Notes: a model not told the origin generated them from the sequence alone. Numbered from the stretch's first letter, positions 44,857-53,848 are shown. The stretch: 64,000 nt of DNA from Gammaproteobacteria bacterium (GCA_020846135.1 JADLEK010000076.1:62001-126000); one strand, 5' to 3'. Program-made: numbers and translations.

Positions 44857-45530
44857 TGTCCAACAACCTCCACGATGCGGGTTGTGACTGGCGTCGGTCC
44901 TTTAGCAACGTACTGCCCGACATTGTTGTCGCTGATGTAGTAGATATCCCGCAGGCGGGCGGCATAACGGTCACCGCTCATCACCGAGGTAGTGACGATA
45001 ATTTCGCTGTTCGGGTTATCGGTAATGAAGCCTGACGCTACATCCAGACCCACTGCGCCAAGCATCACCGCCGATACGGTGCTACTGTCGGCTACGCTGC
45101 GCAATACAAATACGCTGCCGGCCAAGGCGGTGAACAAGCCCGGGGTCGGGCGGATAAATCCGCGATCGTTGTGCGTCACAACCTGGATGCTATAACTGAC
45201 TGGCAAACCACTCGATGGATTCTCACTGACCACGAATCCCTGCTCCATCAGGTGAGTAATCAGCAGATCATGGAAAGCTTGGCTGAAATCGCTATCGTAT
45301 TTCGGACGCTGGACGTACAGGGAAGTTGGACGCCCCTGTTGCCCACTGGGGCCGATCAGCGAATCACGCAACCGATTGGCTATGTCAGCAGTTAGAACAT
45401 CCCAATGTCCAGCCGCCTGCATTTTCTTTTGGAACGTCACCGGATAGGTGGTGGCAACCGGCACCTGGGACATACAAGCCCCCAACCCCAGGCAGAGCAG
45501 GATGAGAGGAGCGGCATACGAAATCTTCAT
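44853..45530 (-). CDS. Uncharacterised lipoprotein paired with the FlgO-like protein
   Basis: The 225-residue protein has a lipoprotein signal ending L-G-A-C (C19). The mature part contains 'WDVLTADIANRLRDSL', 'RPKYDSDFSQAFHDLLITHL', 'LFTALAGSVFVLRSVADSST' and a C-terminal 'RYAARLRDIYYISDNNVGQY'. I do not recognise the family. Translational coupling (ATGA) to the FlgO-like gene suggests that the two lipoproteins act together at the outer membrane. Confidence 0.78.
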   Translation of the reverse strand: MKISYAAPLILLCLGLGACMSQVPVATTYPVTFQKKMQAAGHWDVLTADIANRLRDSLIGPSGQQGRPTSLYVQRPKYDSDFSQAFHDLLITHLMEQGFVVSENPSSGLPVSYSIQVVTHNDRGFIRPTPGLFTALAGSVFVLRSVADSSTVSAVMLGAVGLDVASGFITDNPNSEIIVTTSVMSGDRYAARLRDIYYISDNNVGQYVAKGPTPVTTRIVEVVGQ

Positions 45531-45886
45531 GGTTTCTCCCTCGGTTTTTTATGTCCATCAGCGGACATGTCCACTGAATTTTAGGCTGGTTATACCACCG
45601 GTTCCAGCCCTTGACAACCAGGTTTCCACCAACCACTTCGCCAGACTTTAATATGACGTATTTCCAGCGAAATGATTGCTGTTGGAAACAATAAGTTAGT
45701 TATATTTTTCAACAAGTTGTGCTACACAAATACCGGATCTGCCGCTATTATTGGACTGCGTCGGGACGTTTTTTGCTTTAAAATCCGCCGTCCGGTGGGA
45801 GGCGGAACCTGGCCCGCGTTGGATTAACCACCGTTTTTATCCCTCCCGCATCCCTACAATCTGCTTCCCCGGAGACCCCTCGGCTT
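45531..45886 (+). promoter_or_regulatory. nrdJa upstream region with operator-like palindrome
   Basis: This 356-base gap separates the divergent lipoprotein pair from nrdJa and must carry both promoters. A short palindrome ttgtg-cta-cacaa at 45717-45729 sits in an AT-rich stretch (about 45690-45730) and could be a regulator site. A second inverted repeat tttcca (45660-45665) / tggaaa (45682-45687) lies nearby. I do not see a clear NrdR box or a full cobalamin riboswitch. No gene is supported here. Confidence 0.35.
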
Positions 45887-48046
45887 ATGAAAACTGCGCA
45901 TTTGCAGCCCGCTGACCGCCCGCTCACTGCCGCCGACGTGCCGATGCAACCCGCCTCCTGGGATATCTGGGACAAAAAATACCGGCTCAAAGCTAAGAAT
46001 GAGCGGCCACTGGATGAGACCATTGATGGAACCTGTCAGCGGGTAGCGCGGGCGCTGGCCGAAGTCGAAACCACCCCGGAATTGCAAGAACGCTGGTATG
46101 AAAAATTCCTGTGGGCATTGCGGCATGGCGCGATTCCTGCCGGGCGCATCATTTCCAACGCCGGCGCCTGGGAACACAAGCCGGCGACCTCGACCATCAA
46201 CTGCACCGTGTCCGGCGCTATCCAGGACTCGATGGACGATATTCTGGGCAAGGTGCATGAAGCCGGATTGACGCTCAAGGCCGGTTGCGGCATCGGCTAC
46301 GAATTTTCCACCCTCCGCCCACGCGGCGCTTATGTTTCCGGGGCTGGGGCCTACACCTCCGGGCCACTGTCGTTCATGGATATTTACGACAAAATGTGTT
46401 TCACCGTCTCGTCTGCGGGCGGTCGACGGGGCGCGCAAATGGGGACTTTCGATATCGGTCACCCGGATGTCATGGAGTTTATCCGCGCAAAGCGTGAGGC
46501 GGGCCGGTTGCGGCAGTTCAACCTGTCGTTGCTGATCACCCGCGAATTTATGGAGGCGGTTCGGCATGACACTGACTGGGTGCTGGCGTTTCCACTGCTG
46601 GCCAAGGAAGTGGAACAGGATCGGATCGATGTCAACGATCCAGAACGCATCGTGTGGCGCGAATGGCCGGTTACTGTGGGCTTGATCGTCAATGAAACCG
46701 GGCAGGCTGCCTGCAAGATTTATCGCAAAATTCGCGCCCGCCGGCTCTGGAACGCCATCATGGCCTCCACTTATGATTATGCGGAACCCGGCTTTATTCT
46801 GATTGATGAAGTCAACGAGATGAACAACAACTGGTTCTGCGAAAACATTCGGGCCAGCAATCCTTGCGGCGAACAGATGCTCCCCCCTTATGGTTCGTGC
46901 TTGCTTGGTTCAGTCAATCTCACCCAGTTTGTCCAGGATCCGTTTACCGCCCAAGCCCGCTTCGATTGGAAAATCTATCGGGAAGTGGTCGCCATCTTTA
47001 CCCGAATGCTGGATAACGTGGTGGAAATTAACGGTCTGCCCTTGGAACCACAACGCCGGGAAATCGCTGACAAGCGTCGGCACGGCATGGGCTATCTGGG
47101 GCTGGGTTCCACCCTGACCCTGCTGGGCATGAAGTACGGCTCGCCGGAATCGCTGACGTTCACCGAAAAAGTCACCCGGGAACTGGCGCTGACCGGTTGG
47201 CGTACAGCCCTGGAACTGGCGCAGGAAAAGGGTCCGGCCCCGATCCTGGAACGGGAGTTCACCGTGACCGTGGCCATGCTGCGCCAACGTCCTGAGATGG
47301 CCCGTGACGGGATTCAGCCCGGCACCCGGATCAAAGGCAAGGTCCTGCATGCCCGGTATAGCCGCTATATGCAACGGATTGCCGAAATAGACGCCGATTT
47401 GACGGCAAAACTGGCCGAAGTAGGTGCCCGATTTACCCATCACACTTCTATTGCGCCGACCGGCACCATTGCCTTATCCCTCGCCAACAACGCCAGTAAC
47501 GGCATTGAACCCAGTTTTGCTCATCACTACTTTCGCAACGTGATCCGCCCCGGTAAGAAGTCCAAGGAAAAGGTGGATGTATTCTCCTTTGAACTGCTGG
47601 CTTACCGGCATCTCATCAATCCCCGAGCCATACCCAATGCGGAATCTGATGAAGAACGCCTGCCGGAAGTGTTTATTACTGCCGACGACGTAACGCCCCA
47701 TCAACATGTTGATATTCAGGCGGCGGCGCAGAAATGGATTGACTCCAGCATTTCGAAAACGGCCAATGTCCCACCCGATTTTCCCTACGAAGACTTCAAG
47801 AACATTTATTTCTACGCCTATGAGCAGGGCCTCAAGGGCTGCACCACCTTCCGGTTCAACCCGGAGGCGTTCCAAGGAGTGCTGGTCAAGGAACAGGACC
47901 TGGCCAACACCTGCTACCGGTTTGTGCTGGAAGACGGTTCGGAAATCGAGGTCAAGGGCAACGAGGAGATCGAGTACGACGGTGAGGTTCACACGGCGGC
48001 GAACCTGTTTGATGCGATCAAGGAAGGGTACTACGGGAAATTCTAG
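45887..48046 (+). CDS. nrdJa: Adenosylcobalamin-dependent (class II) ribonucleotide reductase, catalytic subunit
   Basis: This 719-residue protein reduces ribonucleotides to deoxyribonucleotides using a B12-derived radical, with or without oxygen. C106 in 'TSTINCTVSG' and C338 in 'PPYGSCLLGSVNL' are the redox pair. C327 in 'ASNPCGEQM' with E329 is the thiyl-radical site; the 11-residue spacing from C327 to C338 fits class II. 'TSIAPTGTIALSLANNASNG' is a substrate-phosphate loop. It ends without the usual cysteine-rich tail, which is supplied by the separate nrdJb. This split form is known in Pseudomonas. Confidence 0.95.
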   Translation: MKTAHLQPADRPLTAADVPMQPASWDIWDKKYRLKAKNERPLDETIDGTCQRVARALAEVETTPELQERWYEKFLWALRHGAIPAGRIISNAGAWEHKPATSTINCTVSGAIQDSMDDILGKVHEAGLTLKAGCGIGYEFSTLRPRGAYVSGAGAYTSGPLSFMDIYDKMCFTVSSAGGRRGAQMGTFDIGHPDVMEFIRAKREAGRLRQFNLSLLITREFMEAVRHDTDWVLAFPLLAKEVEQDRIDVNDPERIVWREWPVTVGLIVNETGQAACKIYRKIRARRLWNAIMASTYDYAEPGFILIDEVNEMNNNWFCENIRASNPCGEQMLPPYGSCLLGSVNLTQFVQDPFTAQARFDWKIYREVVAIFTRMLDNVVEINGLPLEPQRREIADKRRHGMGYLGLGSTLTLLGMKYGSPESLTFTEKVTRELALTGWRTALELAQEKGPAPILEREFTVTVAMLRQRPEMARDGIQPGTRIKGKVLHARYSRYMQRIAEIDADLTAKLAEVGARFTHHTSIAPTGTIALSLANNASNGIEPSFAHHYFRNVIRPGKKSKEKVDVFSFELLAYRHLINPRAIPNAESDEERLPEVFITADDVTPHQHVDIQAAAQKWIDSSISKTANVPPDFPYEDFKNIYFYAYEQGLKGCTTFRFNPEAFQGVLVKEQDLANTCYRFVLEDGSEIEVKGNEEIEYDGEVHTAANLFDAIKEGYYGKF

Positions 48047-48059
48047 GCTTCAAAAGCGA

Positions 48060-48089
48060 ACGGGGACCGAGTTGGCGCTCGGTCCCCGT
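48060..48089 (+). terminator. Strong hairpin after nrdJa
   Basis: A perfect 12-bp stem, acggggaccgag (48060-48071) and ctcggtccccgt (48078-48089), with loop ttggcg, lies 13 bases after the nrdJa stop. No U-tract follows, so it may terminate, pause or protect the nrdJa message rather than act as a classical terminator. Confidence 0.65.
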
Positions 48090-48108
48090 GCGTGAGGAGA
48101 CATTTTCG

Positions 48109-48387
48109 GCAACCGAGCGTCTCCCCTATGGCTGTATTTCCAAATACAGGGGTAAAGATAGCAGTTTTCAACCTCCTGCCGCCATGGTTTTAAGGCTCGG
48201 TTGCACCTTAACTTTATGGTGCTAATCCATGAACAGTCTTAAGAGTGTGTTTGTTAATGAGTATTCAAGATTTAGACTTGGCAAGTGGGAGTGTGTAAGA
48301 GCACACTGGCGCAGCCCTCCCTCTCGCTAGACTCCGTCTAATCTTGTGATGTCTCACAGCCCCTTGCAATGTAGGGGCTGTTTTCTT
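48109..48387 (+). ncRNA. Candidate structured RNA between nrdJa and nrdJb (leader or small RNA)
   Basis: Nested complementarity fills this gap. gcaaccgag (48109-48117) pairs with ctcggttgc (48196-48204) around ctgtattt/aaatacag (48132-48139/48142-48149). gcacc/ggtgc forms a hairpin (48203-48222). agatttagac (48268-48277) can pair with gtctaatct (48336-48344) around agtgtg/cacact (48290-48295/48302-48307). An intrinsic terminator ends it. The pattern suggests a regulatory leader of nrdJb or an independent small RNA. I do not recognise it as tmRNA, 6S, RNase P RNA or a cobalamin riboswitch. Confidence 0.45.
48356..48387 (+). terminator. Intrinsic terminator just before nrdJb
   Basis: acagcccc (48356-48363) and ggggctgt (48374-48381) form an 8-bp stem, followed by TTTTCTT. 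It lies only 6 bases before the GGAGAGGA ribosome-binding site of nrdJb. The 3' arm can alternatively pair with cagccc at 48312-48317, a possible anti-terminator. Confidence 0.75.
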
Positions 48388-48408
48388 CCACCGGAGAGGA
48401 CGAAAATT

Positions 48409-49092
48409 ATGGCCATCAAGATCGACAAAAAAATCGTCGCCTACAGCGTCGTCAAACCCGATGACGCCCCGCTCGTTGCCGAAGCCACTGCCCCGGCTGT
48501 GCAACAAATGCATGAAAGCCTGGAACGGCCTGATGTGTTGCCTGGCGCAACCTACAAGGTCAAGACGCCGCTGTCGGATCACGCGCTCTATATCACTATC
48601 AACGACGTAGTTCTCAACCCTGGCACCGAACATGAGATGCGCCGCCCGTTCGAGATTTTCATTAATTCTAAGGCGATGGATCATTTTCAATGGATCGTCG
48701 CCCTGACCCGGATTATTTCAGCAGTGTTCCGCAAGGGTGGCGACGTCACCTTCCTGGTGGAGGAAATGCGTTCGGTGTTCGATCCAAAGGGCGGCTATTT
48801 CAAAAAGGGCGGAAAATATATGCCCTCGCTGGTTGCTGAAATCGGTGACGTGATCGAATCGCACATGCGCTCAATTGGCCTGCTCAAGGAGGACGGTCCC
48901 GACGAACATCAACGCAAACACATCGAAGCGCAGCGCAATAAATACGAACTCGGCGTGAAAGCGGTTGAGGATGCCGGCGCTGATGGCTTCCCGCTGGAAG
49001 CTACGTTGTGCAGCAAATGCCAGACCAAAGCGGTCATTGCCATGGATGGCTGCCTGACCTGTCTGAGTTGCGGCGATTCAAAGTGTTCCTGA
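48409..49092 (+). CDS. nrdJb: Class II ribonucleotide reductase, small C-terminal subunit
   Basis: The 227-residue protein supplies the C-terminal part of a split class II reductase. A TSCPD-type domain ('FEIFINSKAMDHFQWIVALT', 'RIISAVFRKGGDVTFLVEEM') is followed by a cysteine-rich tail with C201/C204, C215/C218, C221 and C226. Those cysteines are expected to shuttle electrons from thioredoxin to the NrdJa active site. The ATG at 48409 follows GGAGAGGA by 8 bases; an upstream in-frame ATG at 48346 lies in the terminator region and is rejected. It is separated from nrdJa by 362 bases. Confidence 0.92.
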   Translation: MAIKIDKKIVAYSVVKPDDAPLVAEATAPAVQQMHESLERPDVLPGATYKVKTPLSDHALYITINDVVLNPGTEHEMRRPFEIFINSKAMDHFQWIVALTRIISAVFRKGGDVTFLVEEMRSVFDPKGGYFKKGGKYMPSLVAEIGDVIESHMRSIGLLKEDGPDEHQRKHIEAQRNKYELGVKAVEDAGADGFPLEATLCSKCQTKAVIAMDGCLTCLSCGDSKCS

Positions 49093-49111
49093 ACCCAAGC
49101 GAGATCGCACC

Positions 49112-50116
49112 ATGCCATTAACAGTGCCCGACACGATGACGGTGATTGAAATTACTGGACCTGGCGGCCCGGAACAATTGGTTCCGGCCTGCCGCCCGGT
49201 TCCGACCCCTGCGCCCGGGGAAGTCCTGATCCGGATAGCCACTGCTGGAGTTAATCGCCCGGATTGCCTGCAACGCCAAGGCGGTTATCCACCGCCGCCC
49301 GGCGCATCGGATATTCCCGGACTGGAAGTGGCCGGCACGGTGGTCGCCTTAGGCGAGGGAGTGGAAAACTGGAAAACCGGCGACCCGGTTTGCGCCTTGC
49401 TGACCGGTGGCGGTTATGCCGAATACTGCGTTGCACCCGCCCGGCAATGCCTGCCGGTTCCCGCCGGGCTGACCCTGCAACAAGCCGCGGCGTTGCCGGA
49501 AACCTTTTTCACCGTCTGGAGCAATGTGTTCGACCGGGCGCGGTTGCAACCGGGTGAGAGTCTGCTGGTTCACGGCGGAGCCTCCGGGATTGGCGTCACT
49601 GCGATTCAACTGGCCCGGGCGCTCGGTTCGCGGGTCTTTGCAACGGTCGGCAATGACGGCAAAGTGCAACCCTGCCTCGCCATGGGCGCGGAGCGGGTCA
49701 TCAATTACCGCAAGGAAGATTTTGTTCAAGCGATCAAGGATGCGACCGGCAACCGGGGAGTGGATGTGGTTCTAGATATGGTCGGCGGCGACTACATCCA
49801 GCGTAACCTCAGCGCTTTGGCCGTCGAGGGTCGGTTGGTTTTCATTGCCTTCCTGCGCGGTGCCAAAGTTGAATTGAATCTAGCTCCAGTCATGATGAAA
49901 CGGCTGACGATTACCGGTTCAACCTTACGATCGCGTCCCGTTGAACACAAGGCTGCCATCGCGACTGCCCTGCAAAAAATCGTCTGGCCATTGCTCGCCA
50001 GCGGCGCTATTCAGCCGATCATTGACCGGGTTTTCCCCTTGACCGAAGCCGTCGCTGCGCATGCCCTGATGGAATCGAACCATCATATCGGCAAACTGCT
50101 GCTTCAAGTGGCCTGA
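49112..50116 (+). CDS. NAD(P)H:quinone oxidoreductase-like medium-chain dehydrogenase
   Basis: The 334-residue protein is a zinc-free MDR of the quinone oxidoreductase/PIG3 type. It has 'VNRPDCLQRQGGYPPPPGAS' near the N-terminus, the nucleotide-binding 'LLVHGGASGIGVTAIQLARA' and 'GVDVVLDMVGGDYIQRNLSA'. Such enzymes reduce quinones or enones with NADPH. No catalytic zinc ligands are seen. It starts 19 bases after nrdJb and may be on the same transcript; a link to nucleotide reduction is not established. Confidence 0.9.
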   Translation: MPLTVPDTMTVIEITGPGGPEQLVPACRPVPTPAPGEVLIRIATAGVNRPDCLQRQGGYPPPPGASDIPGLEVAGTVVALGEGVENWKTGDPVCALLTGGGYAEYCVAPARQCLPVPAGLTLQQAAALPETFFTVWSNVFDRARLQPGESLLVHGGASGIGVTAIQLARALGSRVFATVGNDGKVQPCLAMGAERVINYRKEDFVQAIKDATGNRGVDVVLDMVGGDYIQRNLSALAVEGRLVFIAFLRGAKVELNLAPVMMKRLTITGSTLRSRPVEHKAAIATALQKIVWPLLASGAIQPIIDRVFPLTEAVAAHALMESNHHIGKLLLQVA

Positions 50117-50190
50117 TCCCGCTTTCCCCACCTCGTCCAAACCCCGCGCTCTGCCGCCGTTCCGACAATTTATTCTGCATTGCAACAAAA

Positions 50191-50222
50191 AGTCAGCTAT
50201 GGTGTCCTTAACGTAGCTGACT
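50191..50222. terminator. Hairpin after the quinone oxidoreductase gene
   Basis: agtcagcta (50191-50199) and tagctgact (50214-50222) form a 9-bp stem with a 14-base loop. No U-tract follows. It may end the nrdJb-oxidoreductase transcript. The rest of the 50117-50410 gap shows no gene that I can support. Confidence 0.45.
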
Positions 50223-50410
50223 CGCCGGAAAAACTGCGGTCGATCAACTAGAGTTGATAAATGAGCGTTGCCTGATATCTAGCCTTCTACCGAAAGCGCC
50301 AAAACCCGTTTGGCAACCCCAACGATAACCAACCCGCCAAATAACGACATTGGCCAGGCGTGTTGGACCGGCGAGCGTACCCCGGTTATAAAATTGAGAG
50401 GTTGAATCCC

Positions 50411-50584
50411 ATGAGCACCCGTTACTCTTTTCACCACCCGTTTGTCTGGTTTGAAAATGGCGGTTGGTGGTTCAAAATTTTCGGCGAATGCTTCGGCCCG
50501 TATCAGAGCCTGATCGAAGCCCGCCATCATTTTCTGGTGATTAAGGGACTCAGCCGACAACTCCGCGAAGCGGTCGCTGGCTAG
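50411..50584 (+). CDS. Small hypothetical protein, aromatic-rich
   Basis: The 57-residue product begins MSTRYSFHHPFVWFENGGWW and continues with 'FGECFGPYQSLIEARHHFLV'. It is rich in Trp, Phe and His, without a signal peptide. The ATG at 50411 follows GAGAGGTTG by about 9 bases, giving a better start than the in-frame 50360. The regular codon use and downstream gene 13 bases away support it as real. Function unknown; the 'G-G-W-W-F-K-I-F-G' core may be a small beta structure. Confidence 0.6.
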   Translation: MSTRYSFHHPFVWFENGGWWFKIFGECFGPYQSLIEARHHFLVIKGLSRQLREAVAG

Positions 50585-50597
50585 AACATGCTGGACT

Positions 50598-51560
50598 ATG
50601 GAACTCGATCCCGGAATTCACGCTGCGGTCAGTGACGCTACACGCAACTATCTGATTGAGCGCCGCACCCGAGTCGCTCCTTTTACCCGGCGGCATTTTT
50701 CGTTTAAAGGCGCTTGGCGGATTAACCAACGCGCCTTTGGCAAGGATTTGTTGCGTACTCCAGCCAATGTGCTGTGGGCGGTTCCACAACTACTGGCGCA
50801 AGGCGGTGCGGCGCTGAGTCGCAAGCTGAGGTTTGAAAACCTGGCCCGCCAGTTGGAACGCCTGCCGCCCGGGTTCAAAACTGATGTTGAACGGGAAGTC
50901 GAATGGCTGATTTACAGCGAGTTGCTGGAGTTGCCTTTTACCCAAGACGACCGTCGCTGCACCCGGGACGCCCTTCTTGAAGAAATTCTGGCGCACCCGG
51001 TCATCAGGCAATTATTAATCCCGGAATTGCAACGGCTGGACCAGCTTGCCCACCAGCAGAACTTCCGACAACGGCTCGAAGAATATCTGACCACTTACAC
51101 TACGAGCCGCACCGCAGCGGCGGATTTGTCTGGATCCTTGCTTAGCCTGGCTGCCGGCGTCGCCGCGTTCAAGCAGTTCACGCCCGGCGCTATGGCGATT
51201 GGTGGCGCAGCAGCAACTGCCATCGCCAACCAACTGGCTGTTGCCAACTTCGCGCTGGGTTCGACGCTGGGTTCGCTCTATTACGGCGTGTTCCCCGCGG
51301 CGGCTTCTACCGGATTGCTGGTCGCGACTACGGGCGGTCTGATCGCAGCACTGGGCGTTTTGAGCGCTTTGGCCGGCGTGATGACCGATCCGCTCCAGCA
51401 ACTCCTCGGTCTGCATGAACGCAAATTGCTAAAATTACTGGATGCGCTCGAACAGGAACTCACCGGTCAAGGCAACAACTACCGTCTGCATGATGCCTAC
51501 GCTGCACGAATTTTCGACCTTTGGGACCTGCTGCAAACCACAACCCGCGCCTTGGCCTGA
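50598..51560 (+). CDS. Uncharacterised protein with a hydrophobic central region
   Basis: The 320-residue protein has a basic N-terminal half with few hydrophobic segments ('YLIERRTRVAPFTRRHFSFK'). It then has an Ala/Gly-rich hydrophobic region (about 170-270: 'AADLSGSLLSLAAGVAAFKQ', 'GLLVATTGGLIAALGVLSAL') that could hold two to four membrane helices, then a soluble tail. I do not recognise the family. It starts 13 bases after the 57-residue gene and converges on rplQ. Membrane association is inference from composition. Confidence 0.7.
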   Translation: MELDPGIHAAVSDATRNYLIERRTRVAPFTRRHFSFKGAWRINQRAFGKDLLRTPANVLWAVPQLLAQGGAALSRKLRFENLARQLERLPPGFKTDVEREVEWLIYSELLELPFTQDDRRCTRDALLEEILAHPVIRQLLIPELQRLDQLAHQQNFRQRLEEYLTTYTTSRTAAADLSGSLLSLAAGVAAFKQFTPGAMAIGGAAATAIANQLAVANFALGSTLGSLYYGVFPAAASTGLLVATTGGLIAALGVLSALAGVMTDPLQQLLGLHERKLLKLLDALEQELTGQGNNYRLHDAYAARIFDLWDLLQTTTRALA

Positions 51561-51594
51561 CGCCGGCCAATGGTTATTTGTCAAATTGCGGCCA

Positions 51595-51621
51595 CAAAAA
51601 AAAAACCGGGACACGCCCGGC
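51595..51621 (-). terminator. Intrinsic terminator of the ribosomal protein operon
   Basis: Read on the minus strand, gccggg-cgtgt-cccggt forms a stable stem directly followed by about ten U residues (A-run at 51596-51605 on the plus strand). It lies 25 bases after the rplQ stop and ends the long ribosomal transcript. Confidence 0.9.
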
Positions 51622-51645
51622 TTTCCGTTTACAACTTGTACGATT

Positions 51646-52020
51646 CTATTCGGCTACCGCTTCAGGCCGGTCCACCAGCTCAACATAAGCCATAGGCGCG
51701 TTGTCGCCGGCGCGGAATCCGCATTTCAGAATCCGCAGGTATCCACCCGGCCGCAACTGATAGCGTGGCCCCAACTGGTTAAACAGCTTGGTCACTACGC
51801 TCCTGTCGCGCAAGCGATCAAACGCCAACCGTCGGTGCGCCACGCTATCCTGCTTGGACAGAGTGATCAACGGTTCAGCGACTTGCCGCAACTCCTTAGC
51901 TTTAGGCAAGGTCGTGCGAATCAGTTCGTGGGTAAACAACGAAGCGGCCATGTTGCGCAACATGGCCTTGCGATGGCTGCTGGTGCGATTTAACTTGCGA
52001 CCGGCTTTGCGATGGCGCAT
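51646..52020 (-). CDS. rplQ: 50S ribosomal protein L17
   Basis: The 124-residue protein has the L17 signature '[20 protein letters not shown]' followed by '[20 protein letters not shown]' and '[20 protein letters not shown]'. L17 binds 23S rRNA near the exit tunnel. It is the last gene of the alpha operon, 71 bases after rpoA, with AAGGA upstream and a strong terminator downstream. Confidence 0.98.
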   Translation of the reverse strand: MRHRKAGRKLNRTSSHRKAMLRNMAASLFTHELIRTTLPKAKELRQVAEPLITLSKQDSVAHRRLAFDRLRDRSVVTKLFNQLGPRYQLRPGGYLRILKCGFRAGDNAPMAYVELVDRPEAVAE

Positions 52021-52091
52021 GACGACAGTTCCTTAAAAAAACGCGAAAATTCGGATCAGCAAACGATGCAGGCGGATACTGAAGCACCGCC

Positions 52092-53207
52092 TTATTCAGA
52101 TTCAGCTTCGGTTTCACCATCCGCTGCAACTGCCGGTGATCCTGCCTGGGATAAATTCTCTGCTTCTGCCGCTGTATCAGCGGCCATACTCGCCCGCCGC
52201 GCTGCGGCCCGTTCTTCGGCTTGCTCCAGATTCAGGTTTGGCGGCGGCCAGTTCTCAACCTTCATCCCCAAGGCCAGCTTGAACTTGGATAGCACATCCT
52301 TGATCTCGGTCAGCGACTTCTTGCCAAGATTCGGCGTTTTCAGCAATTCCGATTCAGTACGCTGTACCAGATCGCCAATATAGTTGATATTTTCAGCTTT
52401 CAGGCAATTGGCTGAACGCACTGTCAGTTCCAAATCGTCCACTGGCTGAGTCAGGACCGGATCGATATCCATCAATGGCATTAGAACCGGTTCATCCTGT
52501 TTTCCTTTGAGATCAATGAACACCGACAACTGATCCAGCAAAATACGAGCCGCAGTGCGAATGGATTCCTCCGGATCAATCGTGCCGTTGGTCTCCAGGT
52601 TCAGGATCAGTTTGTCAAGGTTAGTGCGTTGCTCAACGCGGGCGCTCTCTACTCGATAGCTGATTCGTTCAACCGGGCTGAAAGAGGCATCCAGCCGCAA
52701 CCGACCAATCGGTTGGGTTTCGCTGTCAACGCCTTCCCGCTGGATAGCCGGCCAGTACCCCCGGCCCCGCTCAACCTTGATCCGCATGGTCAATTCGCCG
52801 CTCTTGGTCAGATGGGCAATGACATGATTCGGATTAACGATATCTACCGCATGGGTTTTCTCAATATCACCCGCTACTACGCGGCCTGGCCCCTTCTTGG
52901 TGAGCGTCAAGTTGGCTTCTGTAACGCTCTCTTGCAGAGTAACCGCTACCCCTTTCAGGTTGAGCAGGATGTCGATGACATCTTCCTGCACACCCTCTAT
53001 GGTGGAGTACTCATGTAGCACCCCATCGATCTCACACTCGACAATGGCGGCTCCAGGAATGGATGACAGCAGAATCCGTCGCAGGGCGTTACCGAGGGTA
53101 TAGCCAAAGCCACGCTCCAGCGGCTCCACGGTCACCCGCGCCAATCGCGGCCCCAGTTTCTCCACTTCGACGCGGGTCGGTTTCAGCAAATCAAAGGCGC
53201 CTACCAT
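52092..53207 (-). CDS. rpoA: RNA polymerase alpha subunit with extended C-terminal tail
   Basis: Alpha dimerises to nucleate RNA polymerase and contacts promoters and activators through its C-terminal domain. The N-terminal domain has '[20 protein letters not shown]', and the alpha-CTD has '[20 protein letters not shown]' and '[20 protein letters not shown]'. After '[12 protein letters not shown]', where most homologues end within a few residues, there are about 45 more, rich in Ala and Glu. Length is 371 against 329 in E. coli. The ATG at 53207 has GAGGG seven bases upstream; a GTG at 53231 overlapping rpsD is possible. Confidence 0.96.
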   Translation of the reverse strand: MVGAFDLLKPTRVEVEKLGPRLARVTVEPLERGFGYTLGNALRRILLSSIPGAAIVECEIDGVLHEYSTIEGVQEDVIDILLNLKGVAVTLQESVTEANLTLTKKGPGRVVAGDIEKTHAVDIVNPNHVIAHLTKSGELTMRIKVERGRGYWPAIQREGVDSETQPIGRLRLDASFSPVERISYRVESARVEQRTNLDKLILNLETNGTIDPEESIRTAARILLDQLSVFIDLKGKQDEPVLMPLMDIDPVLTQPVDDLELTVRSANCLKAENINYIGDLVQRTESELLKTPNLGKKSLTEIKDVLSKFKLALGMKVENWPPPNLNLEQAEERAAARRASMAADTAAEAENLSQAGSPAVAADGETEAESE

Positions 53208-53227
53208 CCGTTTACCCTCGGAGTCGG

Positions 53228-53848
53228 TCACTTGGAATACAGCTCCACTACCAGGGACTCATTGATATCCGCCGACAGATCGCCTCGATCAGGGACCCGC
53301 TTGAAGATCCCACTGAGCTTGGTAGCATCCACCTCTACCCACTCCGGGAAACCATGTCCCTGAGCCAACTGCAGCGAGTACTGGATGCGCGTCTGGTTGC
53401 GGCTTTTTTCATGGACGGCAACCACATCCTCAGCATGAACCTGGCAAGAAGGAATATTGACCCGCTGGCCATTGATGGTAATCGCCCGATGCGAAACCAG
53501 TTGCCTGGCTTCGGCGCGGGTGCTGCCGAAACCCATCCGATATACGACATTATCCAGCCGACATTCCAGCAGCTTCAGCAGATTTTCACCGGTCGCGCCA
53601 CGGCGGCGGGCTGCTTCTTTATAGTAGTTGAGGAACTGCCGCTCCAGCACCCCATAGGTGCGACGCAGTTTCTGCTTTTCCCGCAACTGCAAGCCATAGT
53701 CGGACAGTCGGGGACGGCGTGCGCCATGCTGGCCCGGCGGTCGTTCCAGATTACATTTGGACTCTACGGGCCGGGCCGCAGATTTCAGAAACAGATCCAC
53801 GCCTTCCCGGCGGCTTAGCTTGCATTTGGGACCGAGATATCTCGCCAC
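53228..53848 (-). CDS. rpsD: 30S ribosomal protein S4
   Basis: The 206-residue protein starts [20 protein letters not shown] and contains the S4 RNA-binding motif '[20 protein letters not shown]', followed by '[20 protein letters not shown]'. S4 nucleates 16S rRNA folding and in E. coli represses the alpha operon. Length equals the E. coli protein. It lies between rpsK and rpoA as usual. Confidence 0.98.
   Translation of the reverse strand: MARYLGPKCKLSRREGVDLFLKSAARPVESKCNLERPPGQHGARRPRLSDYGLQLREKQKLRRTYGVLERQFLNYYKEAARRRGATGENLLKLLECRLDNVVYRMGFGSTRAEARQLVSHRAITINGQRVNIPSCQVHAEDVVAVHEKSRNQTRIQYSLQLAQGHGFPEWVEVDATKLSGIFKRVPDRGDLSADINESLVVELYSK

Noticed and set aside
45531-45886. Cobalamin riboswitch upstream of nrdJa
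   Set aside because: The text near 45870 (ccccggagacccc) recalls part of a B12 box, but the rest of the conserved core is not visible.
50279-50560. 93-residue minus-strand frame
   Set aside because: It overlaps the better supported plus-strand small gene at 50411, and its protein has no recognisable pattern.
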